Source: Cellulomonas fulva
GTDB lineage: Bacteria > Actinomycetota > Actinomycetes > Actinomycetales > Cellulomonadaceae
DNA length: 64,000 bases
Assembly: GCF_018531375.1 (NCBI RefSeq)
Contig: NZ_JAHBOH010000001.1
Location: 1,798,001 to 1,862,000, forward strand
Reading direction: 5' to 3'
The first letter of the stretch is position 1. Each line of letters begins with the position of its first letter. Below, in pieces: positions 39,376-47,855 of this stretch. The notes under the pieces are model-generated. The model saw nothing but the letters and a program-made list of their open reading frames with translations. It was not told where the DNA came from and did not search any database. Both the position numbers and the translations under genes were made by a program.

Positions 39376-42300
39376 TCAGACGGTCGGCGGCGTCCAGGCG
39401 ACCTGCACGACCTGACGCCCGCCCTCGCGCGTGACGAGCTGCGCCCGTCCGGGCACGGCCTGCACGGGGCGCGCGCCGCCGATGAGCGGACCCTCGTCGG
39501 GGCTGCCGGACAGGAGCAGGCCGGGTGCGGCGAGGTCCCGCACGGCCTGGATCACCGGGTCGTAGAGCGCGCGCGACGCACCGCCGGAGCGGCGGGTGAG
39601 CACCAGGTGCAGACCGACGTCGCCGGCCTGGGCGAGCAGCGGGACCAGCGCGCCGACGGGGTTGCCGGTGGACGTGGCGACCAGGTCGTAGTCGTCGACG
39701 AGCACGTAGACCTCGGCGCCGGTCCACCAGGAGCGGGCGCGCAGCTGGTCGGGCGTGACGTCGGGCCCCGGCAGCCGGCCGCGCAGGTAGGAGGCGAGGT
39801 CGGACAGCTCGGTGGTCGCCTGCTCCTGGGTCGTCAGGTAGCTGGTGAGGTAGGGCTCCGGGATCTCGCCGAGCAGGGCACGGCGGAAGTCCACCGCGAT
39901 GATCTGGGCCTGCGCGGGCGTATGCCGGCGCTGGACCTCCTGCGCGACCAGCCGGAGCAGGCCGGACTTGCCTGAGCCGGCGTCGCCGAAGGCGTAGAGG
40001 TGGTTCTCCTCGGCCAGGTCGACCTGCACGGGTGCGAGGGCGGCCTCGTCGATGCCGAGCAGGAAGCCGGGCGCGTCCGGCACGCGCTCGCGCAGCTGGG
40101 CGAGCGTGACCTGCTCGGGGAGCAGCCGGAGCTTGGGGGGAGGCGCGCCCTGCCACGAGCGGGCGACGGTCTCCACCAGGTGCTCCACGCCGGCGCCGAG
40201 CGTGCCCGCCGACCCGTCGCCGTCGATCCGCGGCAGCGCGGTGAGCACGTGGTGCTTGGACGCGACCAGGCCGCGGCCCGGACGCTCGCGCGGCACGGCG
40301 GCGGCGACCTTGCGGTCGATCTCGGAGTCCGTCGGGTCGCCGAGCCGCAGCTCGAGGCGGGTCCCGAACAGGTCCTTGATCTGGGTGCGGAAGTCCATCC
40401 ACCGGCTGGCGGCCGCGAGCAGGTGGATGCCGAAGGTCAGCCCGCGCCCGGCGAGCGCCTGCAGCCGCTGCTCGAGCTCGTCGAACTCGGCCCGGATCGT
40501 CGACCAGCCGTCCACGACCAGGAAGACGTCGCCGTACCCGTCGTCGGCCCGGCCCTGCGCACGGCGGGTGCGGTAGGTCTCGACGGAGTCGATGCCCTGG
40601 GCCCGGAAGTACCGCTCGCGCGCGTCGACGATGCCCTCGACCTCGGCGACGACTCGGCGCACCACGTCGGGCTCCGAACGCGTCGCCACGCCCGCGACGT
40701 GCGGCAGCCCGACGAGCGGCGTGAACGTGCCGCCACCGAAGTCGAGCACGTAGAACTGCGTCTCGAGCGGCGTCCGGGTCAGGGCCAGGCCGGTGACCAC
40801 CGACCGCAGGACGGTGCTCTTGCCCGAGCGCGGCCCGCCGACGACGGCCATGTGCCCGCCGGCGCCCGCGAGCGAGATCGCGAGGTTCTCGCGGCGCTGC
40901 TCGAGCGGGCGGTCGACGATGCCCAGGGGGAACGTGAGGGTCCCGGCGTCGCGCCAGCCGCGCGAGACGAGCCCGAGCTCGGGGTCGGCGGCGAGGTCCG
41001 GCATCAGGCGGTCGTACGTCTCGGGGACGACGAGCGGCGGCAGCCACACCTGGTGCGCCGCGGGACCCTGCCCGCGCATCAGCGAGACCGCGATGTCGAA
41101 CGTCGCGCGCCGCTCCTCCTCGTCGAGCAGGTCCGGCTCGTCGGGCTCGTCGCGGCCGCCCGTGGCGGACAGGACCGGGGCAGCGGTGAACGACTCGAGG
41201 CGGGTCTGCCGCGTCGCGGTCGCCGGTCCACCCGTGAGGCGGCGACGGCGCGCCTTGGGCGGGCCGGAGACGTAGGACGCGCGGAACTGGACCATGGTCG
41301 TCGGGTCCGGCTTGAGGTAGCCCATGCCGGGGACGGGCGGGAGCTCGTACGCGTCGGGGACGCCCAGCACGGTGCGCGACTCCGCCGCGGAGAACGTGCG
41401 CAGGCCGATGCGGTAGGACAGGTGCGACTCGAGACCGCGCAGGCGCCCTTCCTCGAGCCGCTGGCTCGAGAGCAGCAGGTGCATCTGCAGCGACCGGCCC
41501 AGGCGGCCGATCGCGACGAACAGGTCGACGAACTCGGGCTTCGCCGCGAGCAGCTCGGAGAACTCGTCGGCGACGATCAGCAGCGCGGGCAGCGGGGCGA
41601 GGTCGGGCCGGTCCGTGCGCCGCGCCTTCTCGTAGTCGGCGACGTTCGCAAAGTTGCCGGCGGCGCGCAGGAGCTCCTGGCGGCGGACCATCTCGCCCTG
41701 CAGCGCGTCCTGCATGCGGTCGACGAGCGTGAGCTCCTCGCCCAGGTTGGTGATGATCGCCGAGACGTGCGGCATGTCCGCCATGCCCGCGAACGTCGCC
41801 CCGCCCTTGAAGTCGACCAGGACGAAGTTCAGGTCCTCCGAGGAGTGGGTCAGCGCGAGCGCGAGCACGAGCGTGCGCAGCACCTCGGACTTGCCCGAGC
41901 CGGTCGCCCCGATGATCAGGCCGTGCGGCCCCATGCCCTGCTGCGCGGACTCCTTGATGTCGAGCGAGACCGGCTGGCCCTGCGGCGTCAGGCCGATCGG
42001 CACGCGGAGCCGGTCGCGGGGGAGCCGCGGCTTCCACGCCCGCGCGAGGTCCAGGTCGCGGACGTCGCCGAGGCCCAGCAGGTCGACCAGCTCGGAGGAC
42101 ACCTGGCCCTCCTCGCGCTGCGGGCCCGCGTCCACGTACAGCGGCAGGAGCCGGCGCGCGGTGGCCTCGGCCTCGGCGACGGAGAGCTGGTCGCCCCGCA
42201 GCCGCGTCGGCTCCAGGCCCAGGCGCAGCACCTCGACCGGCACGCCGCCGTCGGGCAGCGCCGAGCCCAGCAGGAAGCGCAGCACGTTGGGGTCCTCGAG

Positions 42301-43344
42301 GTCGTCCCAGCGCTCCGGGAGCTCGAGGACGGTGATCCCGAGGACGCCGTCGTTGGTGAGGATGCCGTTGCCGACGGGCACGTGGCCGCCGTCGACGACG
42401 ACGAGGAGGTGGGGCGTGGGCGTCCCCAGACCCTGCCGCCCGTACCGGGGCCGGTCGGCGAGCCCCTCGGGGAGCAGGCTCTCGATCTCGCCGAGCGTGG
42501 TGCCCATCATGCGGGCCGCGCCGACGGCGTCGCGCTCGCGGGTCGAGTGCGCGTGCGGGAGCCACTTGACCCAGTCCCACGCGGGCATCGCCCGGTCGCT
42601 CGCGATGACGGCGACCTGCAGCTGGTCGGGGGAGTGGAACGCCGCGAGCTGCGCGACGACGGCGCGGGCCAGGCCGCGCGCCTCGTGCTCGGTGCCCGCC
42701 ACCTCGATGCGGGCCGCGCTGCGCACGTCGACGGACAGCGGGATGTCCTGCTGCACGCGGTGCGTGACCAGGAAGCGGTGCGCCGCGGAGGCCGCGACGG
42801 GGTCCAGCTGCGCGAGGGGAGGGGTCTGGGGTGCCTCGAGCTGCAGCGAGAGCAGCTGTGGCCCGGTGCCGACGCGGGCCCGGAGGAACTCCGGGTGGTC
42901 GCTCGTACGCTCCCACGCCCGGCTGCGCTCCTCGACGAGCGCGGGCAGCGCCCCGGGGGCCGGCGCGAACCACTGCGCGGCCCGCCGCTGGGCGCGTCCG
43001 GCCTGGCGCACCGTCCGCCGCAGGTCGGCCAGGTACGCGAGGTACTCGCGCCGTGCCCCGATCACCTGCGCCTGGTGCTGCGCGCGCTGGCGCCAGCCGT
43101 TGACGACCACGAAGCCGAGCGACGCCACCAGGAACATGCCGCCGGCGACCATGCCCGTGCCGTTGGGCTGCGCGAGCGCGATGAACAGGATCGAGCCGAC
43201 GCTGCCGAGCATCGGGATGATGCTCGACAGCACGCCGCTCACGCCGTCGGACGGCTGGATCTCCGGCGGAGGCTGCATCACGATCTGCCCGGTCGGGACG
43301 GCCGGCGGGCCCGTCGGCGCGCTGCGGTCGGCGGCGATCGACAT
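39376..43344 (-). CDS. eccC: Type VII secretion ATPase EccC (FtsK/SpoIIIE family)
   Basis: 1322 residues. Two N-terminal membrane helices (about 35-85) are followed by a linker domain and three FtsK/SpoIIIE ATPase domains. Walker A motifs are GATGSGKS (near 478), GGPRSGKS (near 838) and GDAGSGKS (near 1121). The first domain also has a full Walker B (LLIVADEF); the second and third show LVVDGW and VLVDDYD. EccC powers and selects substrates in ESX systems, with WXG100 proteins binding the last ATPase domain. Here all three domains are in one chain, unlike the split EccCa/EccCb of ESX-1. The ATG follows a GGAGG six bases upstream, and the gene is divergent from eccD across 184 bases. Confidence 0.93.
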   Translation of the reverse strand: MSIAADRSAPTGPPAVPTGQIVMQPPPEIQPSDGVSGVLSSIIPMLGSVGSILFIALAQPNGTGMVAGGMFLVASLGFVVVNGWRQRAQHQAQVIGARREYLAYLADLRRTVRQAGRAQRRAAQWFAPAPGALPALVEERSRAWERTSDHPEFLRARVGTGPQLLSLQLEAPQTPPLAQLDPVAASAAHRFLVTHRVQQDIPLSVDVRSAARIEVAGTEHEARGLARAVVAQLAAFHSPDQLQVAVIASDRAMPAWDWVKWLPHAHSTRERDAVGAARMMGTTLGEIESLLPEGLADRPRYGRQGLGTPTPHLLVVVDGGHVPVGNGILTNDGVLGITVLELPERWDDLEDPNVLRFLLGSALPDGGVPVEVLRLGLEPTRLRGDQLSVAEAEATARRLLPLYVDAGPQREEGQVSSELVDLLGLGDVRDLDLARAWKPRLPRDRLRVPIGLTPQGQPVSLDIKESAQQGMGPHGLIIGATGSGKSEVLRTLVLALALTHSSEDLNFVLVDFKGGATFAGMADMPHVSAIITNLGEELTLVDRMQDALQGEMVRRQELLRAAGNFANVADYEKARRTDRPDLAPLPALLIVADEFSELLAAKPEFVDLFVAIGRLGRSLQMHLLLSSQRLEEGRLRGLESHLSYRIGLRTFSAAESRTVLGVPDAYELPPVPGMGYLKPDPTTMVQFRASYVSGPPKARRRRLTGGPATATRQTRLESFTAAPVLSATGGRDEPDEPDLLDEEERRATFDIAVSLMRGQGPAAHQVWLPPLVVPETYDRLMPDLAADPELGLVSRGWRDAGTLTFPLGIVDRPLEQRRENLAISLAGAGGHMAVVGGPRSGKSTVLRSVVTGLALTRTPLETQFYVLDFGGGTFTPLVGLPHVAGVATRSEPDVVRRVVAEVEGIVDARERYFRAQGIDSVETYRTRRAQGRADDGYGDVFLVVDGWSTIRAEFDELEQRLQALAGRGLTFGIHLLAAASRWMDFRTQIKDLFGTRLELRLGDPTDSEIDRKVAAAVPRERPGRGLVASKHHVLTALPRIDGDGSAGTLGAGVEHLVETVARSWQGAPPPKLRLLPEQVTLAQLRERVPDAPGFLLGIDEAALAPVQVDLAEENHLYAFGDAGSGKSGLLRLVAQEVQRRHTPAQAQIIAVDFRRALLGEIPEPYLTSYLTTQEQATTELSDLASYLRGRLPGPDVTPDQLRARSWWTGAEVYVLVDDYDLVATSTGNPVGALVPLLAQAGDVGLHLVLTRRSGGASRALYDPVIQAVRDLAAPGLLLSGSPDEGPLIGGARPVQAVPGRAQLVTREGGRQVVQVAWTPPTV

Positions 43345-43442
43345 GTGCCTCCTTGCGGATCGGTCCCGGGCGCCCCTGAGCGCGACGTGGACGGCGGCCC
43401 GGGGCGCGCCGGGTGCGGGCACGGTCCGCCGTGCCCCGGGCA

Positions 43443-43489
43443 ACGCTACCTGGACCGGCCGCGACCCGGATGATCCGGACCCGTAGCAT
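43443..43489. promoter_or_regulatory. Divergent promoters and palindrome between eccC and eccD
   Basis: On the minus strand TAGCGT (43448-43443) faces eccC; on the plus strand TAGCAT (43484-43489) faces eccD. Between them lies the perfect dyad CCGGAT-G-ATCCGG (43466-43478), a candidate operator that could control both directions. The -10 calls rest on the TANNNT pattern only. Confidence 0.45.
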
Positions 43490-43528
43490 GTGGGCGATCC
43501 TGGACGCCGCAGATGCAGGGGAGGTCGA

Positions 43529-44917
43529 GTGTCGGCAACCGCCGCTGCGCGTGTGCGCTCCGCGCCGGTGCGGCTCGCCGTCGCGGTGGGCGTCGACCGC
43601 CGGGACGTGGCGCTGCGCGCCGACGTCGTGCTCGCGGACGCGCTCCGGGCCGCGCTCGTACCTGTCGGCGAGCCGGGCACGGTGGTGCTCGACTCGAGCG
43701 GACGCCGCCTCGACCTGGCCGCCGCCGTCGGCGACCAGCTCGTGGACGGGTCCGCGGTGCACGTGCTGCGCCCCGCGCCGGCACCCCGGGGCCGGCACGG
43801 CCGCACCCTCGACCCCTCGACGCTCTCCCGCCGGCCCTACCCGCGCGCCGGCCTGCTGGCGATCGCGGGGGGCGTGGGCCTCGCGCTGCTCGTCGTCGCC
43901 CTGCTGGGGCCGTCGGGGCAGCCGCCCGCCGTGCCGACGGCTCTCGCGACCGCACTCGTCGTGGCCGCGCTCGTCGTCGCCGGGACCGGACGGCTGCGCG
44001 GACGGGCGACCACCCCGTCGGTCGCCGTCGCCGCGACGGTCGCCGCGCCGCTCCTGGCGGCCGCCGCCGGCGCCTGGGCGGTGCTGCCGGCCGACGCCGT
44101 CGAGCGACGCCTCGCCGTCACCGTCGCCCTCGTCGCCGCCGCCACGGCGGCCGGCGTGCGCTCGGTCGTCGCGCTCGCGGCACGGGTGGGGGACGACGAG
44201 GCCGTCGTGGTGCTCGCCGCGCTCGTGGTGGTCGCCGCCACCCAGGTCGCCGGCCTCCTGCTCGGCCTGCCGGGCGGCACCGCTGCCGCCGTCGTCGTCG
44301 GGCTCGGCCCGCTCATGCTGCGCCTCGCGCCGCGGTACGCCCTCGCGGTGCCCGACGAACAGCTCGTCGACCTGTCGCAGGTCTCCCGCACGGCCGACTC
44401 GGTGCGGGCGCCGCGCCCGCGTGCGCTCGGCCGCGTGAGCGAGCGTCTGGTAGCGCGGACCGTCGCCGGGGCCGAGCGTCGGGTCGCGGCCGCGTGCGTC
44501 GCCGCGTGCGTCGCGACCGTCGTCCTGGTCCCCGTCGTCCTGGCGGCCCCCGAGCCGGGGAGCATCGCGCGGCCGGCGTCGTACGCGCTCGTCGTCCTCG
44601 TCGTGCTCGCGCTCGTGCTGGTACCGCGCGTCACCCGCGACCCGTTGATCCGGTGGGCGCCACGGCTCGCGGCCGGAGCGCTCCTGGTCGAGCTCGCGCT
44701 CGGCATGCCGGCGGGCTGGCGGGCGTCCGCCGCGGCCCTCGCGATCCTGCTGCTCCTGGTCGTCGCCGGTGTCGGCGCCGCCCTCGCCCGGGGCTGGCGG
44801 TCGGTGGTCGCGTCGCGCGTCGCCGACGTGGTCGAGAATCTCGCGGTCGTGCTGTCCCTCCCCGTCGCGATCGCCGCCGGCGGGCTCGTCGAGATCCTCC
44901 GAAGGGCCGTGTCGTGA
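43529..44917 (+). CDS. eccD: EccD-like type VII secretion membrane protein (1)
   Basis: 462 residues. The first ~85 residues look like the ubiquitin-like (YukD/EccD N-terminal) domain, with the pattern VRLAVAVGVDRRDVAL ... LDLAAAVGDQLVDGSAVHVL. About eleven membrane helices follow to the C-terminus, with a cytoplasmic loop around residues 275-320. This is the EccD layout. GGGGAGG lies just before the GTG. The stop shares one base with the start of the zinc-ribbon/FHA gene. The second EccD in this locus (51620) is clearly divergent in sequence. Confidence 0.8.
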   Translation: MSATAAARVRSAPVRLAVAVGVDRRDVALRADVVLADALRAALVPVGEPGTVVLDSSGRRLDLAAAVGDQLVDGSAVHVLRPAPAPRGRHGRTLDPSTLSRRPYPRAGLLAIAGGVGLALLVVALLGPSGQPPAVPTALATALVVAALVVAGTGRLRGRATTPSVAVAATVAAPLLAAAAGAWAVLPADAVERRLAVTVALVAAATAAGVRSVVALAARVGDDEAVVVLAALVVVAATQVAGLLLGLPGGTAAAVVVGLGPLMLRLAPRYALAVPDEQLVDLSQVSRTADSVRAPRPRALGRVSERLVARTVAGAERRVAAACVAACVATVVLVPVVLAAPEPGSIARPASYALVVLVVLALVLVPRVTRDPLIRWAPRLAAGALLVELALGMPAGWRASAAALAILLLLVVAGVGAALARGWRSVVASRVADVVENLAVVLSLPVAIAAGGLVEILRRAVS

Positions 44918-46188
44918 TGACCACCCCGACCACGTGCGTGGCCTGCGGCCGACCCCTGCGCGAGGGGGCCCGGTTCTGCACCGGGTGCGGCACGCCTGTG
45001 ACCCCCGTCGTGGTGGTCGAGGCGCAGCCTCCGGTGCGGTCACGCCGCGCCACGCCGCGCCCGGCCACGTCCGGTCAGCGTGCCGGTCAGCGCGCCACCG
45101 GCGCGGCCACCGCCGGAGCGGTGCCGCTCGGGGTGGCGTTCGACGGCGTCCGCACCGTCCCGGTGGGGCTGCGCCTGGCGGCCTACCTGGTCGACGCCCT
45201 CGTCGTGCTGGCCGTGGCCGCCGCGGTCCTGCTGGCGACCGGTCGCCTCGGTTACGCGGTCCTCGCGGCCGCCGAGCTCGTGATCGGCCTCGTCGTCTGG
45301 GAGGCGCGGACGGGCTGCACCTTCGGCAACCTGGCGCTCGGCCTGCGTGCCGCGCGCGCCGAGGCACCGTACGCGCCCGGGCTCGGCCGCGGCGCGCTGC
45401 GCTCGCTGGTGCTCCTGGCCGGCCACGCGGTGGCGGGCGTCGGTCAGCTCGTCGTCCTCGGCTCGGCCGGGTTCGACCGGTCCGGGCTGCGGCAGGGGTG
45501 GCACGACCGCGCGGGCCGCGCGGTCGTCGTCGACGTCCGTGGACCCCGGACGACCGGTGCCGGCCTGCGGGCGCCCGTCGCGGCCGGCGCGGCACCCGGC
45601 GTGACGCCGACGCCGCGACCGGCTGTCGACGGGGCCGCTGCCTACCCCTCCGCCGTCGCCCCGCCAGCCGCCGTCCCGGGTACGGCCGCGGCGGTCGCGC
45701 CGGTGCTGCCGGGCTCAGGTGGGACGGCCCCCGCACCCTGGGCCCCGGCCGTCCCGTCGGGAGCGGGCGGATCTCCGTCCGCGTCCTCCGCGTCCTCAGG
45801 GCCGGCCGCGTCGTCCGGGCCTGGGCCGGGGTCGCGCCCGAGCGCCCCGACGGTCTTCGTGCTGACGCTCGACACCGGCGAGGCGATGACGGTCAGCGGC
45901 CCGGGCGTGATCGGGCGTGCGCCCCGGCCGATCACGGGGGAGCGGTGCGACCACGTCGTCGTCATCGACGACCCCGAGCGCTCCCTGTCCCGTACGCACG
46001 CCCGCTTCGGGATCGACGCCCGCGGGTTCTGGGTGGCCGACGCGGGCTCGGGCAACGGCACGGTCGTCGTGCTGCCGTCGGGGCAGACGGCCGTCGTCGA
46101 GGCGGACCGACCCGTGCCGGTGCCGTCGGGCTCGACCGTCCGGCTCGGCGACCGCGAGGTCGTCGTCGAGGCGCTCCGCGCGGCCTGA
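44917..46188 (+). CDS. Zinc-ribbon / RDD membrane / FHA domain protein (2)
   Basis: 423 residues with the same order as the gene at 37477 but shorter linkers: zinc ribbon (CVAC and CTGC, residues 7-24), RDD-type membrane domain (VGLRLAAYLVDALVV to GWHDRAGRAVV, about 80-205), Pro/Ala/Ser linker, FHA domain (about 310-423) with VIGRAP, SLSRTH and GSGNGTVV. Its start is coupled to eccD, placing it in the secretion machinery. A 16-bp-stem hairpin follows. Confidence 0.82.
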   Translation: MTTPTTCVACGRPLREGARFCTGCGTPVTPVVVVEAQPPVRSRRATPRPATSGQRAGQRATGAATAGAVPLGVAFDGVRTVPVGLRLAAYLVDALVVLAVAAAVLLATGRLGYAVLAAAELVIGLVVWEARTGCTFGNLALGLRAARAEAPYAPGLGRGALRSLVLLAGHAVAGVGQLVVLGSAGFDRSGLRQGWHDRAGRAVVVDVRGPRTTGAGLRAPVAAGAAPGVTPTPRPAVDGAAAYPSAVAPPAAVPGTAAAVAPVLPGSGGTAPAPWAPAVPSGAGGSPSASSASSGPAASSGPGPGSRPSAPTVFVLTLDTGEAMTVSGPGVIGRAPRPITGERCDHVVVIDDPERSLSRTHARFGIDARGFWVADAGSGNGTVVVLPSGQTAVVEADRPVPVPSGSTVRLGDREVVVEALRAA

Positions 46189-46299
46189 GGCCGCCCACGG
46201 CGTCCGCGCGGCGAACGTCGTGCGCTCGCGTCGGGCGCTCGCGTCGTGCGACCGCGTCGTGCGACCGTGACGAGCGCCCGTGAGATGGGCGGGTGAACG

Positions 46300-46338
46300 C
46301 CGCAGGGCACCGCGACTGGTGCTCGCGGTGCCCTGCGG
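46300..46338. terminator. Bidirectional hairpin with 16-bp perfect stem
   Basis: Arms 46300-46315 and 46323-46338 are perfectly complementary around a 7-base loop, between converging genes. The rest of the 180-base gap holds short GCTCGCGTCG/GTCGTGCGACC repeats and no gene. Confidence 0.8.
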
Positions 46339-46368
46339 GACTGCCTTCTCAGCCGGATAGCCGAGTGG

Positions 46369-47853
46369 TCACCAGGTCTCGTCGTCGTCCGACGCCGAGG
46401 ACGCGACGACGTCCGGACGGTCCTCGCGCGAGCCGCTGCGCATGCCCGCGGCCCGCCCGACCGGCGACTCCTCGTCGTCGAGCTCCGGCGCGAGGTACCC
46501 GAGCGAGCCGGCCCGCTTCTTCTTGGACGTCGAACCGGCTCCACCGGCGCCGCCCGCACCGCCACCGACCATGCCGGTGGCTCCGGGCCGGCCGCCTGCT
46601 GCGCCGCCCGCACCACCCGCGCCGCCCGCGCCGACGGGAGAGCCCATCGGGCCGGCCATGACCGCCCCGCCGCCCAGCGCGCCGGCAGGCGTGCCGAGGC
46701 CACCGGCGGTGCCGGAGAGCCGCGAGCCACCGACCGCGCCGAGCGCCGTTCCGCCGACCGCGAGGCCGCCGGCGAGCGCTCCGCCGACGACGCCACCACT
46801 GCCGGGCGCGGTGCCGCCGGGCAGGGTTCCCTGGCCCGGGCCGCCGTTGCCCAGCCCGCCGCCGAGGTTCGGGTTCGGTCCGCCGATCGGTCCGGGGCCG
46901 TAGGGCGTGCCGGCGCCCGGCCCGTCGCTGTGCACGTCGCCGCCGCCGTACTGCCACGGCGGCGTCGTCCCGTCCCCGGGATAGGTCGGGTCCGACCCGC
47001 CCGGACCGTCGCCTGGGTCGGGGTAGCCCGGGTCCGTCGGGTCGGGGTAGCCGGGGTCCGTGGGGTCGGGGTAGCCGGGGTCCGTGGGGTCGGGGTAGCC
47101 GGGGTCCGTGGGGTCGGGGTAGCCGGGGTCCGTGGGGTCGGGGTAGCCGGGATCGGTCGGGTCCGGGTAGCCGGGGTATGGCGGGTCCGTCGGTCCGCCG
47201 ACGTCCGGGGGCTGGTAGTTCCCGGACGGGGGCGGCACCGAGCCGATCGGAGGCACGCCCCCGCCGGGGGGCGGGGTGCTGCCATTCGGTCCGGGAACCG
47301 AGGGGATCGTCGACGGGGTCCTGCCGCCCGGGGTGGCGGGATCGTCCTCCGGGACCCGGTACTCCTCGACTCGCTCGTTGAGGGAGAGCATGCGCGCCTG
47401 CAGGTCGTTGAGGTCGTTCGACATGCTCGTGAGCGCCTTGTCGGCCTCGTTCTCCCGCTGCTGGGCGCGGGCCTGCTCGATGTAGGTGATGCCCGGTCCG
47501 GCGCCGGCCTCCTCGTACTCCCGGCGCTCCCACGAGCTGAGCTGGCCGGACGGGAGCTGCTGGTACTCGGTCTGGGCGCGCGACACGATGCCCGCGGCGC
47601 TCTGCGCGACGCCGGCGGCGTCCACGACGACGTCGGCGTGCGCCTTGAGCTTGCGGACGATCTCGAGGATCTTCTCGTCGGCGGCCTCGGCCACCTTGCC
47701 CGAGACCCCCAGCTCGCCGCTCATCGCCCCGAGCCGCTCGCTGATCTCCTCGAGCGGCGTGGTCAGCTTGCGCAGGTCCATCGCGTCGTCGACGGCGAGG
47801 TCCGGCGCGGCGTCGAGCGTCTTCGCGAGCTCGGCGGCCTTCTCCCTGTCCAT
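46369..47853 (-). CDS. Long helical type VII secretion-associated protein with Pro/Tyr and Gly repeats
   Basis: 494 residues. An all-helical N-terminal region (about 1-185, heptad-like, with Trp near residue 108 in SSWERREYEE) resembles the helical hairpins of ESX substrates, and YRVPE (near residue 165) fits the YxxxD/E export signal. A Pro-rich stretch follows, then seven GYPDPTDP-type octapeptides coded by 24-bp repeats, a Gly/Ala-rich region with hydrophobic character and a charged tail ending DDDETW. I infer a secreted or surface-exposed substrate, loosely comparable to PPE or EspB proteins, but no family is recognised. It starts two bases after the mycosin gene, so it is in the same operon. 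Confidence 0.7.
   Translation of the reverse strand: MDREKAAELAKTLDAAPDLAVDDAMDLRKLTTPLEEISERLGAMSGELGVSGKVAEAADEKILEIVRKLKAHADVVVDAAGVAQSAAGIVSRAQTEYQQLPSGQLSSWERREYEEAGAGPGITYIEQARAQQRENEADKALTSMSNDLNDLQARMLSLNERVEEYRVPEDDPATPGGRTPSTIPSVPGPNGSTPPPGGGVPPIGSVPPPSGNYQPPDVGGPTDPPYPGYPDPTDPGYPDPTDPGYPDPTDPGYPDPTDPGYPDPTDPGYPDPTDPGYPDPGDGPGGSDPTYPGDGTTPPWQYGGGDVHSDGPGAGTPYGPGPIGGPNPNLGGGLGNGGPGQGTLPGGTAPGSGGVVGGALAGGLAVGGTALGAVGGSRLSGTAGGLGTPAGALGGGAVMAGPMGSPVGAGGAGGAGGAAGGRPGATGMVGGGAGGAGGAGSTSKKKRAGSLGYLAPELDDEESPVGRAAGMRSGSREDRPDVVASSASDDDETW
47017..47184 (-). repeat. 24-bp minisatellite in the helical ESX-associated gene
   Basis: Seven tandem 24-bp units. Four (47041-47136) are identical; the flanking units at 47017, 47137 and 47161 carry two to five changes. 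They code for GYPDPTDP-type octapeptides and keep the frame. Confidence 0.92.
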
Positions 47854-47855
47854 GG

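Noticed and set aside
40000-43473. Open frames of up to 1157 codons antisense to eccC, and a 2138-codon frame on the eccC strand at 39320-45736
   Set aside because: They are Arg/Gly/Ala/Pro-rich shadow frames typical of ~75% GC coding DNA, lack recognisable domains and overlap the clearly real eccC, eccD and FHA genes.
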